Shown here: positions 1 to 13,959 of the stretch, piece by piece
How the letters are laid out: each line of letters starts with the position of its first letter
Numbering within the stretch: the first letter of the stretch is position 1
Assembly: GCF_020382885.2 (NCBI RefSeq)
Contig: NC_058502.1
Location: 6,705,501 to 6,769,500 of the forward strand
Source of the DNA: Scatophagus argus
Taxonomy: Eukaryota > Chordata > Actinopteri > Scatophagidae
Direction: 5' to 3'
DNA: 64,000 nucleotides
The notes under the pieces: model-generated
What the model was told of the DNA's origin: nothing
Database searches by the model: none
What the model saw: only the letters and a program-made list of their open reading frames with translations
Made by a program: the position numbers and the translations under genes

Positions 1-364
1 GGAACAAAAACAGGATACAGTCTCCGACATGCTGACCGAACATAATCAACTCACAAGACAACAGAACAAAACTTCTTCAACAGAATAAGAAAAAAACATT
101 AAAGGAAAAAGAAAGCAGCCAGCTAAGATTAATAACCGTTTGGGCAGGCTTTAAATCCTTGAGATTATGAGATGGACCCAGCGCTACATTCAGTGAAGTT
201 CAAAGGATGTCCACGCTGAGTGGGATCCAGGGGCGAAAGTATAAGAAACCAGCACCACCGGGCTGAAAATTAATAATAATAAAATAAAAAAAGCCAGCAA
301 ACTGCAGAAGTTTCAGCATTAAAAGTAAGTTTAACAGTCTGTAAATCCACAAGTCGTCCAGCAG
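1..364 (-). other. atl2 3' untranslated region (continues left of the window)
   Basis: This is the sequence downstream of the atl2 stop codon (cta at 365-367 on the plus strand). I see no polyadenylation hexamer in the antisense orientation here, so the 3' UTR probably runs past base 1. No competing open frame looks like a protein. Confidence 0.6.
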
Positions 365-3300
365 CTACTTAGTCTTCTTGTAGTTGTTGTTGAGAGGAGA
401 CAGAGCTCTGAGTCCCAGTGTCACTCCTGATGGGAATGAGGGGAGGAGAGAGACGGGCCAAGCCAGGCGGCTCCTGACAGGCTCCAAAAGTTTGGAAAAC
501 ACCTGAGAGAACAGCAGGGAGGAACGAAGGAGTTAAACAGGGAACAAGACTGACAGGCAGACAGATGGTGGAGCAGAAAGAGGGGGAAAAAAAGATGGAG
601 AGAAACTGATCCCGAAGTTTGGGGAGAGATTAAGGAGAAATATGGGGAACAAAAGAAAAGAGGAGAGATGAATGACTGAAGAAAAACGGTAAATGTTGAA
701 CAATATAAATGAAAAGAACACAGGAAACCGGTAGCAGGAAGTGGAGGGAGAGAAAAGGAAAAGGAAAGGAAATGAGGCAGGATGTTGTGAACGTCAGGCA
801 GGCAGAAGATCAGAAAAAAGGGACGCAACACCTCTCACCTTTCTGACTGTCTTCTGTAAAGCAGAGGAAAGGGGGAGAGAGACAAAAGCAGAGGAAGGGG
901 GGAGAAGTCAGAGGACACATGAGGGCTACGTTTGTGGAGCATCCCAAACATTCAAGACACTCAAATAGATGAAAAACACAGACAATCTGGCTTCATATTT
1001 GTACTCCTGAGCACAGAGGTCAACAAATGATGGCCGACCGCAGAGAGAGAAAATAAAAATGAGTGCTGACAGAGTGTCAGTGTGGAGGGTGAAGTGAAAC
1101 CCTTTAGAGTATGTGAGATGGACGATGGGATGTGAAGACACAGAAGACAATCATCAACATCTAGTGGACGGAAGGGAAAACACAGAGACAACAGGACAGA
1201 GTTTTGGTTCTCGGGCCTTTAAAAAAAAAACAACAAAACCTAAAAGTGAACAGTAATGAAAGAAACTTCAGTGAGAAAACCACAAGAAAATCAGAGGAAA
1301 CAACAATAGCTCAGATGATAAAACACAGACACACACTGTAGTGTATACTGTTGAATTCCCGGAGAAAAATAAAATGAAGAAAAGGTCACTCACTTAATAA
1401 ATTAATTAATAAATAAAAATGTTGTTGTTACTGTCATTTTCCTAATGTAATGAAGACAGTTTCTATATTATTATAAACCTAACGAACCAGCTGCAATAAA
1501 ACGGAATCTGCTCAACAAACTTCCATTTTCCAGTTCTGCCCCATTTCACCTACAGTGTACCTACAATTTCTAGCTTAAAATGCCTGATATAAACTCCTAT
1601 AGCATAATATCTCAACAACCATCAACAACAACCACTATGAATTTAGCCATTTAATTGTTATCCTTTCAGCCAAACCAGGTGAACTAACCTGGGCACAAAC
1701 ACACACACAGACACACACAGACTACCCACCTGTTCCCAGAGTGTCTCGGCCACCAGATCTATCATCGTTCCCACCTCCCGAAACTCTCCAGAATACTTCA
1801 CATACGCCCAGACGCAGAGCGACAGCAACGCCAACCCCATGACCAGGTTAGCCAGCGCTGCTAAGGTGCTCAGACCGATGAAGCCCGTCACCCCCGACAA
1901 CACGTAGGTGACAAACATGACCGCGAAAAGTGTGGCGGGTGTGCGCGCTGTGTAGAAGATGTTTTTGCCGTCATTGTGCTTGGAGAAGTTGCTGTAAGCC
2001 TCGTCCAGCTCCCCCTCCAGTTGGTTCTGGTAGCGCTGGCAGAACTCCTCGCCGCCCATTTTCTTCACGGAGCGGAAGTAACGCACCGAGTGCTCGCGGA
2101 ACTCCTCGTGGCATCGCTCCAGGTCAGCCGGGGCGATGTATGGCTTGTCCCCACCGCAGACCTGAAAGGACATGTTGGTGTAAGTGACAGGACAAAGTGT
2201 GACGAACAGAAGAGATTTAAGGCAAAACAAAGATGGTTTCTTACCAGCTCCATGTTCTTACTGTACATGTCTTTGGCTCCTGCCACAGCGGTCAGGTTGT
2301 TGGCTTCTGCAGTTGCCTGACAAGCAGGAAAAGACATTGAGATAAGAAAATAGTTTTAATTAGCCCAGGAAATGAGAACCAAAACTTTAAGTGTGAACTA
2401 TATTTAATGAGATCCCTCAGTTTTGTGAGAGTAACTAACCTGCAGCATAGACTTTGGGTGAGGGAGTTCCTCCCCTTGGTAAATCTTTATGTAAGCCTGC
2501 AGGAATGTAAAATAATACAGATTAACACACCAGTCGTTCAATGTTGAAGTTCTGGCAGCTAACGCGGCACGTACTTCTTTAAAACTCACTTTTTACATTG
2601 TGTCTTCACAAAGTAATTTCTTTAAAAAACTGACATCAATTTTGTGTCATTTTTAAATGATTAGTTCGGTGTCAGGGTGGATTAAGCAGGCTGTGCATAT
2701 ATCAACCTGTGCCCTCTCAATGTGAAAAGTACCAGGCTTTAAATAAAATCCTGCACGACCTTAAAGTACTCCAGGAGATCTCTGCAGGTGACTTTGTTGC
2801 CTCCGATCTCCTTCTCTACCAGGCGGCCTGGAGCCAGGAGGAGAGGCACCAGCTTGGCCAGCTCCCTCTTAAAATCTCCATCGATGTCTAAAACACACAA
2901 ACATTTCAGTCCGCTTTAGCTACTGCCCTTCATTATCAGTACATGTGTGCGTTGTATGTTTTCTCACCTTTCAGCCTGCCGTCAAAGTACGGGTTGGTGG
3001 CCACCTTGAGGCCAGGATGAGGCAGCAGGAAGCAGCCGATGTTGGAGAAGCAGGAGTGGATGTGCTTCCTCACGTTCTGCAGCTCTTCGTGTTGGTTCTG
3101 CTTCACCTGTGTCAGCAGACAACAGTACACACAGTTAAATGTGTGTTTTGACTGCTGTGTGAATGTGTACACACAAGAGTGTGACCTGTCCTCACCTGCA
3201 GTCTTTTCTCCAGGAAGTTGTTGCCTCCCTCAAGTCCGTAGTTGTGTTCGTAAGGATAACTCCAGTCCCGAATCAGGAACATCAAGGACTGAAACACACC

Positions 3301-6300
3301 ACCAACATCACAGGGATCATAAAATTGTGATTTACAGTTACAGGGCAAATGACATCGTAATTCTCAAGCCTGATATTTATTCCATTCCAATATAATTCTT
3401 TATAAAAACACCATTCTCTGAGCAGCTGCATATTTAAATAAATATTCATATTGACAAGGTGCATGTTCAATGGTTTATGACATTTATTAATTGGGACTAT
3501 AAACATTCAACACTCCATACATAAATGAACAGTCAACAGCAGCAGCCATTACCTGGAAAGGTTTCAGGTAGATTTCCTCCATTGCCAGTCGGCCATATTC
3601 CGTGAACAGCTACAGGAGAAAAGAACTAAATCATGATCAAAAAACAAAGTTATTGTGACAGACTTTGGTGTCTCTGAGAAGAAGAAATGACATCAACCTG
3701 CAGATGCTGCAGGTCGTCCTCCTGTATGTTCTGGGAGAGATTGTAAACCTAAAAACAAAGACACAAACACAATATGAGACATAAATGCTGACATTTAAAG
3801 GGAAAAAAGCAACAGTGTGTTTTTCACCTTTAAGTCTCACCTGTACAGAGCTGGTCATTGTGCTCAGAGCAAATACAGTGGCACAGTCCTTTATGGTGGA
3901 CTGGCTGTCAAACGCTCCCTGAGTATCAACAAGGAGCACAGCAACCTGTTTGGATGAGATACAATAACTGCAATGTGCTGCCAAACTGAACAAGTTTGCT
4001 TTAAATTATTATGCATTTAATTGAACAATGAGCATACTAATTGAATATTTGCTAGTTTCCACCTAAGATAAATTTAAAACATGTGTGTCAACATTCAAAG
4101 GACATATAGCACTGTTTGAGGACTGTCTACCTTGCTGCCATCAGGCTTTTCGACCACAAAGACTTCGCTCCAGATCTGAATTCCTGTGGTCTCCCTCTCG
4201 CAGCCTCCCCTCCAGGTGAACCCTGTCAGTGGCTCATCATCACCTCCTATCCATGACTCACTCTGTGGCAGCAGGAAAGGGGGGGGGGCATGAAGAGAGG
4301 AGAAACAACAGAGGAGAAGAAAGCTGGTTGAAAAAAATTAAATGATGAGGTGGAGTTATAATGTTAAAGCCCCACACACACACACCAAAGTGCGTATGGA
4401 GCCCCGTATAACTAGAGACTGTAATCTGGGGTGATTATCAAACACTGGTAAAGTTTGTTGTTTTACTGTTACAAGCCCATCATCACAAAAATGCTCAGGT
4501 ATTACTCAAAACACAAAAGGTTTTAAGTAAAAGTTGTGTCCTTGTTTGTTTTTCCAGGACATAAGTGAGGAGATCAACTGACCACAAACAGGAAATGTAC
4601 AAACAAACCACAAAAGCAAATACCTGATTTGCAAGACAAAGCATGCATGAACACTGATTCCTGCTTACTACAACATGACGTGTGCTGAATGCCTGGTATT
4701 GAATCTTGTGACAGAACAAGACAGTAATGTGTCATCTGATAATAACAAATACCTGCAGTTCAGTAACAGTCCAGTAAGATCAACACTATTTGTAAGATGA
4801 ACTTCTGTATATAACACAATATAAAGAACCACAGCCTGAACTAAAAGTATCACTGTGCGGTGAAAAATGTGAACATGTGCAGAGTGGGTCAGCCTTGCAC
4901 GAGGGTCCAAGTTCATGCTGCTCAACGACTGTTAGAAAGGGCCCTGACATTCCTCTGTTTTTCCTGTTGTGTGTGTGTTCAAGTGTAGACAGTGTGCTGA
5001 GTGTGTGCAAGTGTGAGTGTTAGAGGGAATAAGCTGAAGCGAATGTAAGGTGATCCTGGCTGTTTCAGTATGTCCAGCTGCTGCCAGAAGGTCTCAGGGA
5101 CCACTTGCTGATACTTGTGTCCATGTAGGCACACAGTTGTTGCATGGACAAGAACTCAAGAATGTGTGTGTATGTATGTAATGTACTACTTTGTGTTATA
5201 CGTATTCACAGCCGTTATTTCAAAAGACCAGTAACCACAGAAGACCACAAGGTGTATTAGACCGAAACCCACAATAACTTTGGGTTATTAGAAGAGAAAA
5301 ATAATCATAATCTCCTCCCCAGAAGCCTGAGGCAAACTAACACCACACTGTCTGAGTCATGCACCTTGCTGGAACTCACCTGATTGATTATCTCAGTATG
5401 AGACCAAAACAGGACGCACTTCTCAGTGACACATTACGGCACACATGCCAGTCCTGGCTGTAATCTCATCTGCTGTACTAATTCATCCAACCCGCCTGTT
5501 TTTACAGTCTCTACCGACCATGAATCTTACACAATATTAAAGACCTGGAGGAAAGACTAACTGTTTTACGGTTACTTAGCAGAGAACTTTACAAATAGTT
5601 GAACAATTTTAATATATTTATCTCACTAACACTGTGCACGAGTGTAAGGCCAAGTCTATTTATCACAAAATAATTTTTTAATAGTGTGTTGTTATATTAG
5701 GATTGATAAAGTTATGCCAGATGTGTCACACCAATTTGTTTAAAGGAGGAGTCATTTCAGAATAACTGGACCAGAGTGCATTTGCTAGTCATGAAAGGCT
5801 TGTAAATAACTGCGTCACTGGCCTACTGAAGTTGGGAAGTTAATAACTGATCGTCGGTGCCTAATTAACAGATGAGATTACCCTTTTTGATATGAATATA
5901 AAAAGTACAGTGTGGCAGTCAGCAATTTCACAAGGACACTTTCAAGGATTCACCAGTGACAGAACAAATGCAAAAAAAGACAAAAACAACAAACAAAACA
6001 AAAAAAAAAAAAATCAAGCCAAAGTAAATGTTATATCTACATTAATTTATCTCATCAGAAAGAGTGTAGGATGTACTAATAAATCAGAGCTATTAAAAAG
6101 ATATTTGCAATAAGCTTTGCAGTTTATAGGTTACCAATTAATGCTAGAGACAAGAATCAAAGAATCAAAAAAACGTGTTAAAGTAAGTGTTGCAGCTCAC
6201 CTGCACACAGTGTTGTGTGTGAAACATCTGTTTCATTTCTGCATTCAACATTTAAATTTGTATTTAAACATTTTCAATACTGTGTGATGAACATCAACAA

Positions 6301-9300
6301 TGCAACTTTTTCAATAAAACAATAAGCACATCACTGGGCAAGTTAAGTGAACATTGCGAATAAACGTACATGAAAATGTTACACGTTATTTATCTCACCT
6401 GACTGTGCATATAGCGCAGCATGAAGTCCAGCAGGAAGGACTTGCCCTTGCGGAAGGCCCCGGCCACAGAAACGACCACCACATTCAGGTCCTTCACATG
6501 ATCCTGCAGCAGGATCTTCTCCAGAGCAGCAGCATCCAGCTCAAAGCTGTGCTCATCCTCGTTGGCCAGGACGATCTGGATGGGCCTGGCCTTCTCTTCC
6601 TCTACCGCAGCCTGAAGGCATGAGTTTGCAATATCAATCAGCACTTTCCCTGGCATTGAGAGAGCTTTAAGCTATCACACTGGGGATTAAACGGGTTTCA
6701 TGGTGGGGAGAGCGAACAGAATGTAGCAAGGTTGAGATCAGCCAACAAAGTCACATGAACACATTCAGGAAACTGACATTAAGGAATTCAGCAAGAAATA
6801 CACTGAGACTTTACCTCTTCTTCCTGAATCTCTTCATCTGGAGAGGGGATGAGGCTGGCATTTTTGCCTGAGTTTGAGACTTTGATCCTGGGAAGCAGTT
6901 CATCCTCCAGGTCTTCAGGTCTGACTAAAGGGGGCTTCTGCTTATACTGAAATATGGGAACATCTTCCACGCCACTTAAGCCTTTAGATAACAGGACCAA
7001 GAAGAGAGAAAAAGATAAAATCACACAATGAACTTTAAGTGAGAAGAAAGAAAAGAATGCAGAGGCAGTGTTGCACAGGATGCTCAAAATACATTTTGCT
7101 GAATAACAGATTTCAGTGCCATAAGTTTGTTTACGTGTGGGAGACTGACTATTATTTTGAGAAGTGAAAAACACACTGAACTGACCCATATGTGGTTAGA
7201 TTATTGACTGTATTCTTTCCAGCATTTTGTGCTGGGCTAAATACTGTTATGCACTCTGGTCTACACATCTAGGTCAAACTCGAAACACATAGCTCTGTGC
7301 TTAAAATCACAAAGGGGCAACAGCATTTTTCATTTTGAAGTTTCTGTGAAAGTCTTTCCTTTGAATCTAATCAGTTTTCTAAAATGAGTAGATTTCAGAC
7401 ATCTATGAAGCATTTCACAAATTAAGCTACTTTAAAAAAAATGTTATTCTGCTTTTAACATTATCACAGGTTACCCTCATTCTCTGCTTTCCCAACATCA
7501 CGGTTGCAGGATTAAGATGACACTCCCTGAAGTACCTACACCTGACACAAGGTCCGCTGAACAGGTAGGACAGCAAGTATCAAGCATTGCTCATTCAAAT
7601 ATTAAGTGATTAACCCTTCAACTGTGCTGACTATTCTCTCGCCACACACAAATTTAGGTTTAGGGAAGCCAACAGAACCCAGCAGATAGCTCTTGTCACT
7701 GCTTAACTGACACACCTTGGACACACCACCTGTATGCAGTGGTAAAATCTGCCATAACGTCATCTACCTCGAGCAAGTAAAAACACATTCTGATGGCACA
7801 TCAAGATGATATACAGCAAACACCAACTGTCATGAACACCCTTTCAGACTTTACTTGTAAGGTTGCCTGTCAGGGGAGAACAGTGACTTACTCTTCGCTA
7901 ATTAGCCAAACAAATGCTGTCTGACCTGCTTATTATTTTCTTAATTAATCGATTAATTTCCTGAAGCGAAAGGTGACATCTTTAAATGTCCTCCTTTGTC
8001 TCCCTACCAGTCCAAAATCTTCACAACAAACCACTATATCTTGTATATTTGCTGGTTGTCTAAGGAATCAACCAATTGTTTCAGCTCTAATGATGGCAAT
8101 TATCTAAAGATGTAGATGATTGTAGTTATTAAAATCTTTTTTCTGATGCCTGTTTTCTGAAGTCTGTTTAGTTGAGAGGGCAATAACAGCTTGTGAGACA
8201 GAAGAAAACCTCTTAAAGAAACTTATAGAGTTTTGTCTTTAACCTGAACATCAGCAGTAGAGCAGCTGATGCTGTTCAAACAGGTTTCTTACAAACCTGT
8301 CCCCCATGTAGGGCCCCAGGTAGCATCAAGCAGTGAGCACACAAATTAGATTTCAGATTACCCAAGTAAGAAAACAAGACAGCCTGAGATAACACCTAAA
8401 ATAAATTCAAACAGTATGATTTCAAATTTGCATTTTCACTGACAGAACTGGTTCTCTAGCTTCCGAAATCCACACTATGCTGGGCGTTATTGATAGGTAG
8501 ATAATAATTCAAAAACAACCACAGCATGATTGAGGCAATGTTAAAGATACAGTCATTCTTAGCTGTTATGCTATGTGTTTTTTTTATTTTATTCACTGTT
8601 TTTATAGTGGTGTAAATGCAGGTTTGTCTGACTGCCTGGGTCAGCACTGGCAGTGGATGCCACTGGACTCTGTCAAAACCCAAGGCCATTTCAAGGTGGT
8701 GAGAGCCCAACTTTTGGAATACCAAGAGGACAACAGCAAATGGACCAGTCGAGGAATAGCCAGAGGTGCCTCACATTCCCGCAGGGCAGCAGCAAAGCTG
8801 TGCTAGTACTGAAGCATCAAGCATGAAGCAGTTACAGTAATCTGCACGGCACACAAATTAGCCCTGCTCATTTCCTCTATCTGTGGCAGTGCAGGTTCCC
8901 CCCTTGTCCAGAGCAGCACTCAGCAGGATGAAGTGGCACAGACTGAAACCTCAGAGGGGACTCGCACAAAGACACTATTCTGCAAGGACCGCGAGAAGTG
9001 TGCATTGAAGTAGAATGTTTGCGAGAGACAAGACACAAAAAGCATGCAAGGAAGCATTACAGACAGAGAAAAACCATTAGCTTGACTGATATGGACATTC
9101 ACTGCTACACTCACACATCATGATAGAGTGGCTAATGCACTGACCTACTCCTCAGCTTGCAGAAACGAGGGCAAAACTAAACTTAGCTACATTACTTTTT
9201 ATCTTATAGAGACACTGAGCAGATGTTAACTGCCCTACATGTTTCCCTGCTCATACAGTCACACGCAAAGGTACCAAGGGACGAGTTTGTATGGTACATC

Positions 9301-11888
9301 ACACACATAAAGTATAAAGCATCACACATAAACACATAAGCCTATTCAGTCTTGCATCCCTCCAATTCTGATGATGGTCTATCTTTAACTATGCATGTCA
9401 AGAATAGAGTGTGTCTACGCAAGCTAGCCTACATCTCAATGCTGTGTCCCAAATAAGCACTCCCTTCCCTGGACTCCTGCACTATATCTGAGGCAGACTT
9501 TGATAAGGTTATGGTCCACTTAATTTCACCAGCTGTTTAAATATCAGAGGCTTCATACTTTACAGAGATAATTTTGCAGGCTCTTTCAGGACATTTAGTG
9601 CAGGAATGAAGAGCTCAACAAATCTCCTGCAAAGTGGAGACAAATATTCTGCAAGCAAGATTTAGCTCAATTGCTGAGGTGTTGCTTGTGAAGATATTTC
9701 ACATTTTAATTTGGACCAAAAAAAAGAGAACACTGGTACTTAAGTGCTTGAAAAGTGGGGATTTTCAACACCCTCTTCTAGTCTTGTCTGCTCCAGGCTA
9801 TGTTTTTAAATAACCTGAAAAATATCATTTAAAACGACCAGAAAACATGTGTGTATTATATATCAAGATAACAAGTTTGCAGAGACAGAGTTTATGAGTA
9901 AGAACGAGAAATCCACTGTAACCCATTAAGATGCAGGTACACTGACTTCCCAGCGCACCAGAGCCAAAAGACAACCTGACACGGCCCCTCTGGACAAGAG
10001 TCAAGGAGGGCAAATGTTGAGTTGCTGCAAGCAGCCCAATAGGGAGCCCGTGAGGACAAAGTGCAGATTAAAAGCAGCAGTAGTTAGTGAATGTTATTGC
10101 AACAGAGTCAGCTGGCCTGCAGGAAAGTATACATAAGGGTTATCATGATAAGGGGCTCCTGACCATAATTAACCAACATGCTGAGCAGAAGACACAAGGT
10201 TTATACACAAGGTTTACTTTTTATAGATAAAAGTAACAGACAATGGCAAAGAAGGAGTAAATTTGTCCACTTATTTTCCACTGCCTTATTAGCAGAGGAA
10301 ACACATGCCAGTTTTAAGGCGGTCTACTCTGCATTGGGGGCTCTGAGAAACTTTTGTTTTTGATAAATCACGTAATTTCTTGGTGTATAAAGCATCACCA
10401 GAAGCAGACAATAGTCTTCTTTCCTGCACTTGACAAAGCACTTTTCACTACAGCTTTAAATTCAATTTCAGGGCAGCACCGTTGTCACAGATGAGATGAT
10501 CATTACTCATTAACCAGTTTTTACTGTACATTTGGTGGCTTCCCACAGAAAAACCTCGACTGTTATATTTACAAAAATATAAAATAACACTGAAGCTTAA
10601 GAACCCTGTCCAAAGAAATACTTCTATATACTTCTGGCACTGCTGTCACATTTATTTTGAAAAGGGGGAAATTGGTGGGAATACAGAAAATAATAAAATT
10701 CAAATTTGTAACCAACTTATATTCATTGTGATCTTCAATATTAAGCTGAGGTACACACTTCGAACTTGCATATAATGCAATGCAAGAGAGAAAAATCAGC
10801 ATTGGGCCAAGTCAGCATCAGGAAACACTCTGTTCATAGCCATTTTTCTCTTTTGATAGGACTAAATTATATGTTTATAATTTTTTTTACATCTTTCTTC
10901 CAACAGCAGCCAAGTCCACAATGAATGCTGAAGTGCTTTTTTACTTGCTCTAACCATTACTCTTGTTCATACTTGCCAGTAAACAATCCCTTTCTAAAGC
11001 ACTTTCAATTTAAATGATGGGGAGACAAAATCCACAAAAAAAGTAATGTCTCTTTTTAACAATTACTTGCCTTGCACTCACTCATCTACTTGTACTCAGA
11101 CGACAAAATTAGCCTCGTGATTACGTGGTTAAGTCTGTTGCCAAATTGAGCAGACTTTTAATGGAGTCTTTAAAAATACCCGAGTCATTAGAGGGATGAG
11201 GAGATTAACGCAGAGTTACGTGCTGTGTGTAGTTAGGACGGGAGTCCGTTACAGGAAACGGGTGTAAGGCGGACTGTTTCGAAGTTCAGAAACGGTGCAG
11301 ATGAAGCCAATACACGGTGACTGTGCAACAACAGGCAGGCTTAGAGACAAGAGACCCCCGGACCATCCGGTGGTCCTCTAGGGCCAGGTGAGAGTGACGG
11401 TCCGGACACATGAGCCGACAGGTGTCGCGGTTGAATTCTGTATCCGGGTCAGAATGAGTTCTTAACAATAGCGCTCAGCCCAGGTTATACAGAGTAAACA
11501 TATTTCTGACAAAGCGAAAACGCAGACTGGTAAAACATGTACCACCTTTAGCAAATTTTCCTACAGTTTGTACTGTGTTGACACAACGTTTGCGAACTGG
11601 GGGAGGCATATGCTGGCACGGATACCACAATTGGCAGGACACCGCGGGTCTCCCAACTGAAAACAGAAACGTCTGGCTAACGGAAAAGCGAGAGTTTGTC
11701 ACTAACAAAGACGGAGACGACAGAAACCAAAGCAATTTGAATTTTAATTCGCCTCCTCGACCTCGCAATCGGTTCGCCGTCTTAAATCTATCCGACAAAA
11801 TCAATAACGGTTTACCTTCGTCAACGACTTGGCTTTTGCAATTAGGCTCGAAGTGATTTCTGCTCCTCAACCCGCTCACCTCCGCCAT
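365..11888 (-). CDS. atl2: atlastin-2, ER-shaping dynamin-like GTPase (14 coding exons)
   Basis: Atlastins are ER-membrane GTPases that tether and fuse ER tubules. Coding exons in transcript order: 11888-11816, 6981-6815, 6611-6399, 4262-4131, 3945-3841, 3748-3698, 3609-3553, 3288-3196, 3106-2968, 2887-2760, 2496-2440, 2316-2245, 2161-1730, 502-365. All introns are GT/AG and the exons sum to 1857 nt (618 aa plus stop) with phases that agree. Visible motifs are the P-loop GAFRKGKS (about residues 131-138), DTQG (202-205), the RD guanine motif (273-274), the middle three-helix region with [12 protein letters not shown], and a paired hydrophobic hairpin (about 504-550) followed by an amphipathic tail. 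[28 protein letters not shown] and [10 protein letters not shown] match vertebrate ATL2 better than ATL1 or ATL3. Human ATL2 is about 583 aa. The start is the first ATG of exon 1. The last exon encodes a variant tail ending in KKTK. The stop is certain for this exon, but other last exons may lie left of the window. Confidence 0.93.
503..1729 (-). other. last intron of atl2
   Basis: The interval lies between a clean donor after the LWEQ codons (GTGGGT read on the minus strand) and the acceptor of the last exon. It is purine-rich on the plus strand (GGAGA/GAAA tracts, 500-920). I looked for a second alternative C-terminal exon and found none that I could support. Open frames across it are low-complexity S/F/P translations of the pyrimidine-rich antisense strand. 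Confidence 0.55.
6982..11815 (-). other. large first intron of atl2
   Basis: This 4.8-kb intron lies between exon 1 (ends at the codons for VVDEG, donor GTAAAC) and exon 2. It is AT-rich with no open frame that resembles a protein and no recognisable transposon. First introns of this size often hold enhancers, but nothing in the sequence alone proves that. Confidence 0.6.
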
Positions 11889-11990
11889 CTTGGACAACTG
11901 AATTCGAACGTGGCTGACGTCAAGAAGCTTTTTTTCTTCTCACGCCGCCTGCTGAAGTTCAGGCTGCTCCGAGGCTGCCGCAGCCGGGTC
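11876..11990 (-). promoter_or_regulatory. atl2 core promoter: CRE octamer and YY1-type motif at the start codon
   Basis: The plus-strand sequence ctccgccatcttgg (11880-11893) reads on the coding strand as AAGATGGCGGAG, the classic YY1 initiator-type motif, and its ATG is the atl2 start codon. A perfect palindromic CRE, tgacgtca, sits at 11915-11922, only 27 bases upstream of the ATG. The surrounding 11,930-11,995 is rich in GC and CpG (cgccgcc, ccgaggctgccgcagccgg) and no TATA box is evident. This layout is typical of a broadly expressed, TATA-less promoter. The transcription start cannot be fixed from sequence. Confidence 0.6.
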
Positions 11991-11995
11991 AAGTA

Positions 11996-13080
11996 CGCTG
12001 AACTCTAATGGAAATTATGTTTTCATTTCACTGAAGAAAAACAGTTTCTTTTCATATTTTTTACATGTCGAAAGCACACAAACTTTCAAGTCATTACATA
12101 TTTGAAAAATGAGGTTTTAAAACTGGTCTAACTCTGTAAACTGAACGCAGGGGCGTAGCAAAGAAATCAGGATCCCGTGCAACAGTATTGTCCTTGACAA
12201 TGGAAACAGATGGAAATGCCCTCAGTATTGTTTTGGAGATGTTGGGGACTGTAGAGATGAGCATTTTAGACTTTATTTACTGCTTCTAGACGAAAAACAC
12301 TTCTTTGAACAGAATATTCCTGGTTGTTATATTTTCTTTGAGAGGATCATGTTTTTTCTTTGTCTGTAAAAACACTGAATACATTTTGGCTTTAACAGAT
12401 ACTGTGTAAATAAAGTTATTGTTATTATTAGTACCTAAATTTTGCAAGTTTTGAGTAAAGTACCTCTGTAATTGTACTTTCCACTACTGCATGGTGGTGG
12501 AAAGTTTACATGACAAGAAGAGCCTCTTGGATGACTGACCCACCCATTTTTGTCCATACTGGTAGTTAGTGTGAGTGTGTCGTTTAATGATAAAGATCAC
12601 AGTTTATTATTCTTTCTTTTCCATGCTTGTAGAAGACTCACAACCTGACCTGACCTCATTCACAAACAAGGTGGTACATTTGAGATTCCAACTTTAATTT
12701 TATGACCATAGCATCATCACCGGTTCCCATTGTTATCACTACTGTACCTTTGGCTCATATTGTTCATCCACTAATGTCAATGATGGTATCCATCCTAAGA
12801 ATGTGAGATAGGAATCTTGAAGGAAACTGAATCCATTTCCTCAGTGAACCTTGGGGTTTCCCACACTCACTTGGTTGTGTTTTATTTGTGCTCTGGCATA
12901 AACAACATGAGCCTGTCTCTCAAATCTAGCTTTAAGATTTGCTGGGTTTTCCTCATCTGTTGATCGCAATGCAAATCAGACTTATGTCCACAACATACAG
13001 CAGGATAATCTTGTTAAACAATTAATTGCTGTAACTTTGTGATTTATTTATCCTATGAGTTGCATTTTGGGTGAAGCTCT
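11996..13080. other. AT-rich intergenic stretch, no gene seen
   Basis: No coding exon, RNA gene or clear transposon was recognised. The phrase ggggcgtagcaaag at about 12,150 resembles fragments common in fish dispersed repeats, but I cannot name an element. Confidence 0.4.
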
Positions 13081-13084
13081 AATA

Positions 13085-13442
13085 TTTTAGCATATTTTAA
13101 TGTCAATACAGACTGAAATTTTGAATAGATAACCATGAAATTTTGTATTCATTCATGGTCCCCCGAAGATGAATCTTGACCCTCATGAGGTTCAATATTG
13201 GGTGGATTGTTATAAAATTAGGTACAGATGTCTCCATCATCACATCCAAATTTCAGCTGTCTAATACTTGGGTTTATAATAATACATGTAATAATACCTG
13301 CAAAGGTGTTGACATTCCCATCAACCTCAGTATTTAGTGCTAGTGTTACCACGGAAACATGCTAAATCACAGTGACTAGCATGGTAGACACTGAACTGTT
13401 AAATATTAGCATATTAGCATTCTCCATGTGAGCATGTTAGTT
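13085..13442 (+). repeat. dispersed teleost repeat, copy 1 (AGCATGTTAG-type)
   Basis: The interval carries the sequence style of a very common fish interspersed repeat: ccatgaaattttgtattcat, attcatggtcccc.gaagatgaat, acattcccatcaacctcag, then several nested 'tagcat/gctaa' words ending in gtgagcatgttag. It has no coding capacity and probably derives from a non-autonomous element. The family name is not certain. Confidence 0.55.
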
Positions 13443-13959
13443 TTTTTGCACTCTGACCCTGTGTACCGCTTGTGGCCTCCAGTCCAGTGTAACAAACTGA
13501 AACACACTTCCTCCCTCTGTGTATTCACCTTGATGACTGCCCTCAGTAAAGATAACACCTATCTCCTGTGTTTAGCTCTTGAGCCAGATAATCTGTTCTG
13601 CACTAGAGATATGTTGTTCTCCACATACTGACTTTATAGTGTTTTAATTGCTATCATTGACAGTGACTGCTAAACAGAAAGTCATAAAAGCTCTTCACCT
13701 CCTCAGTGCATAAACTGGCTTCGTGTGTTTGCCCAGCTGTTCACATCCGACATTAAGGTCTGACATCGTGGAAAGTCTGTCTGCTGACAGAGTTGCTTAA
13801 ATAGGAAGGCAGTTTTTCTCCAAGCCTTGTAATCCTCTGTCAGATTCCGCTTGCCTGGTGAGGCCTGACGTTCAGCTCGCTGGAGGGGAAGACATGGGTT
13901 TAAAACCATAAATAGAATTATTACTGTACTCTGAAGTTTCTGGTGATTTTGACTTGATA

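Noticed and set aside
421-831. 136-codon minus-strand frame at the left end
   Set aside because: It is an S/F/L-rich translation of a pyrimidine tract. It overlaps the true last exon of atl2 in a different frame.
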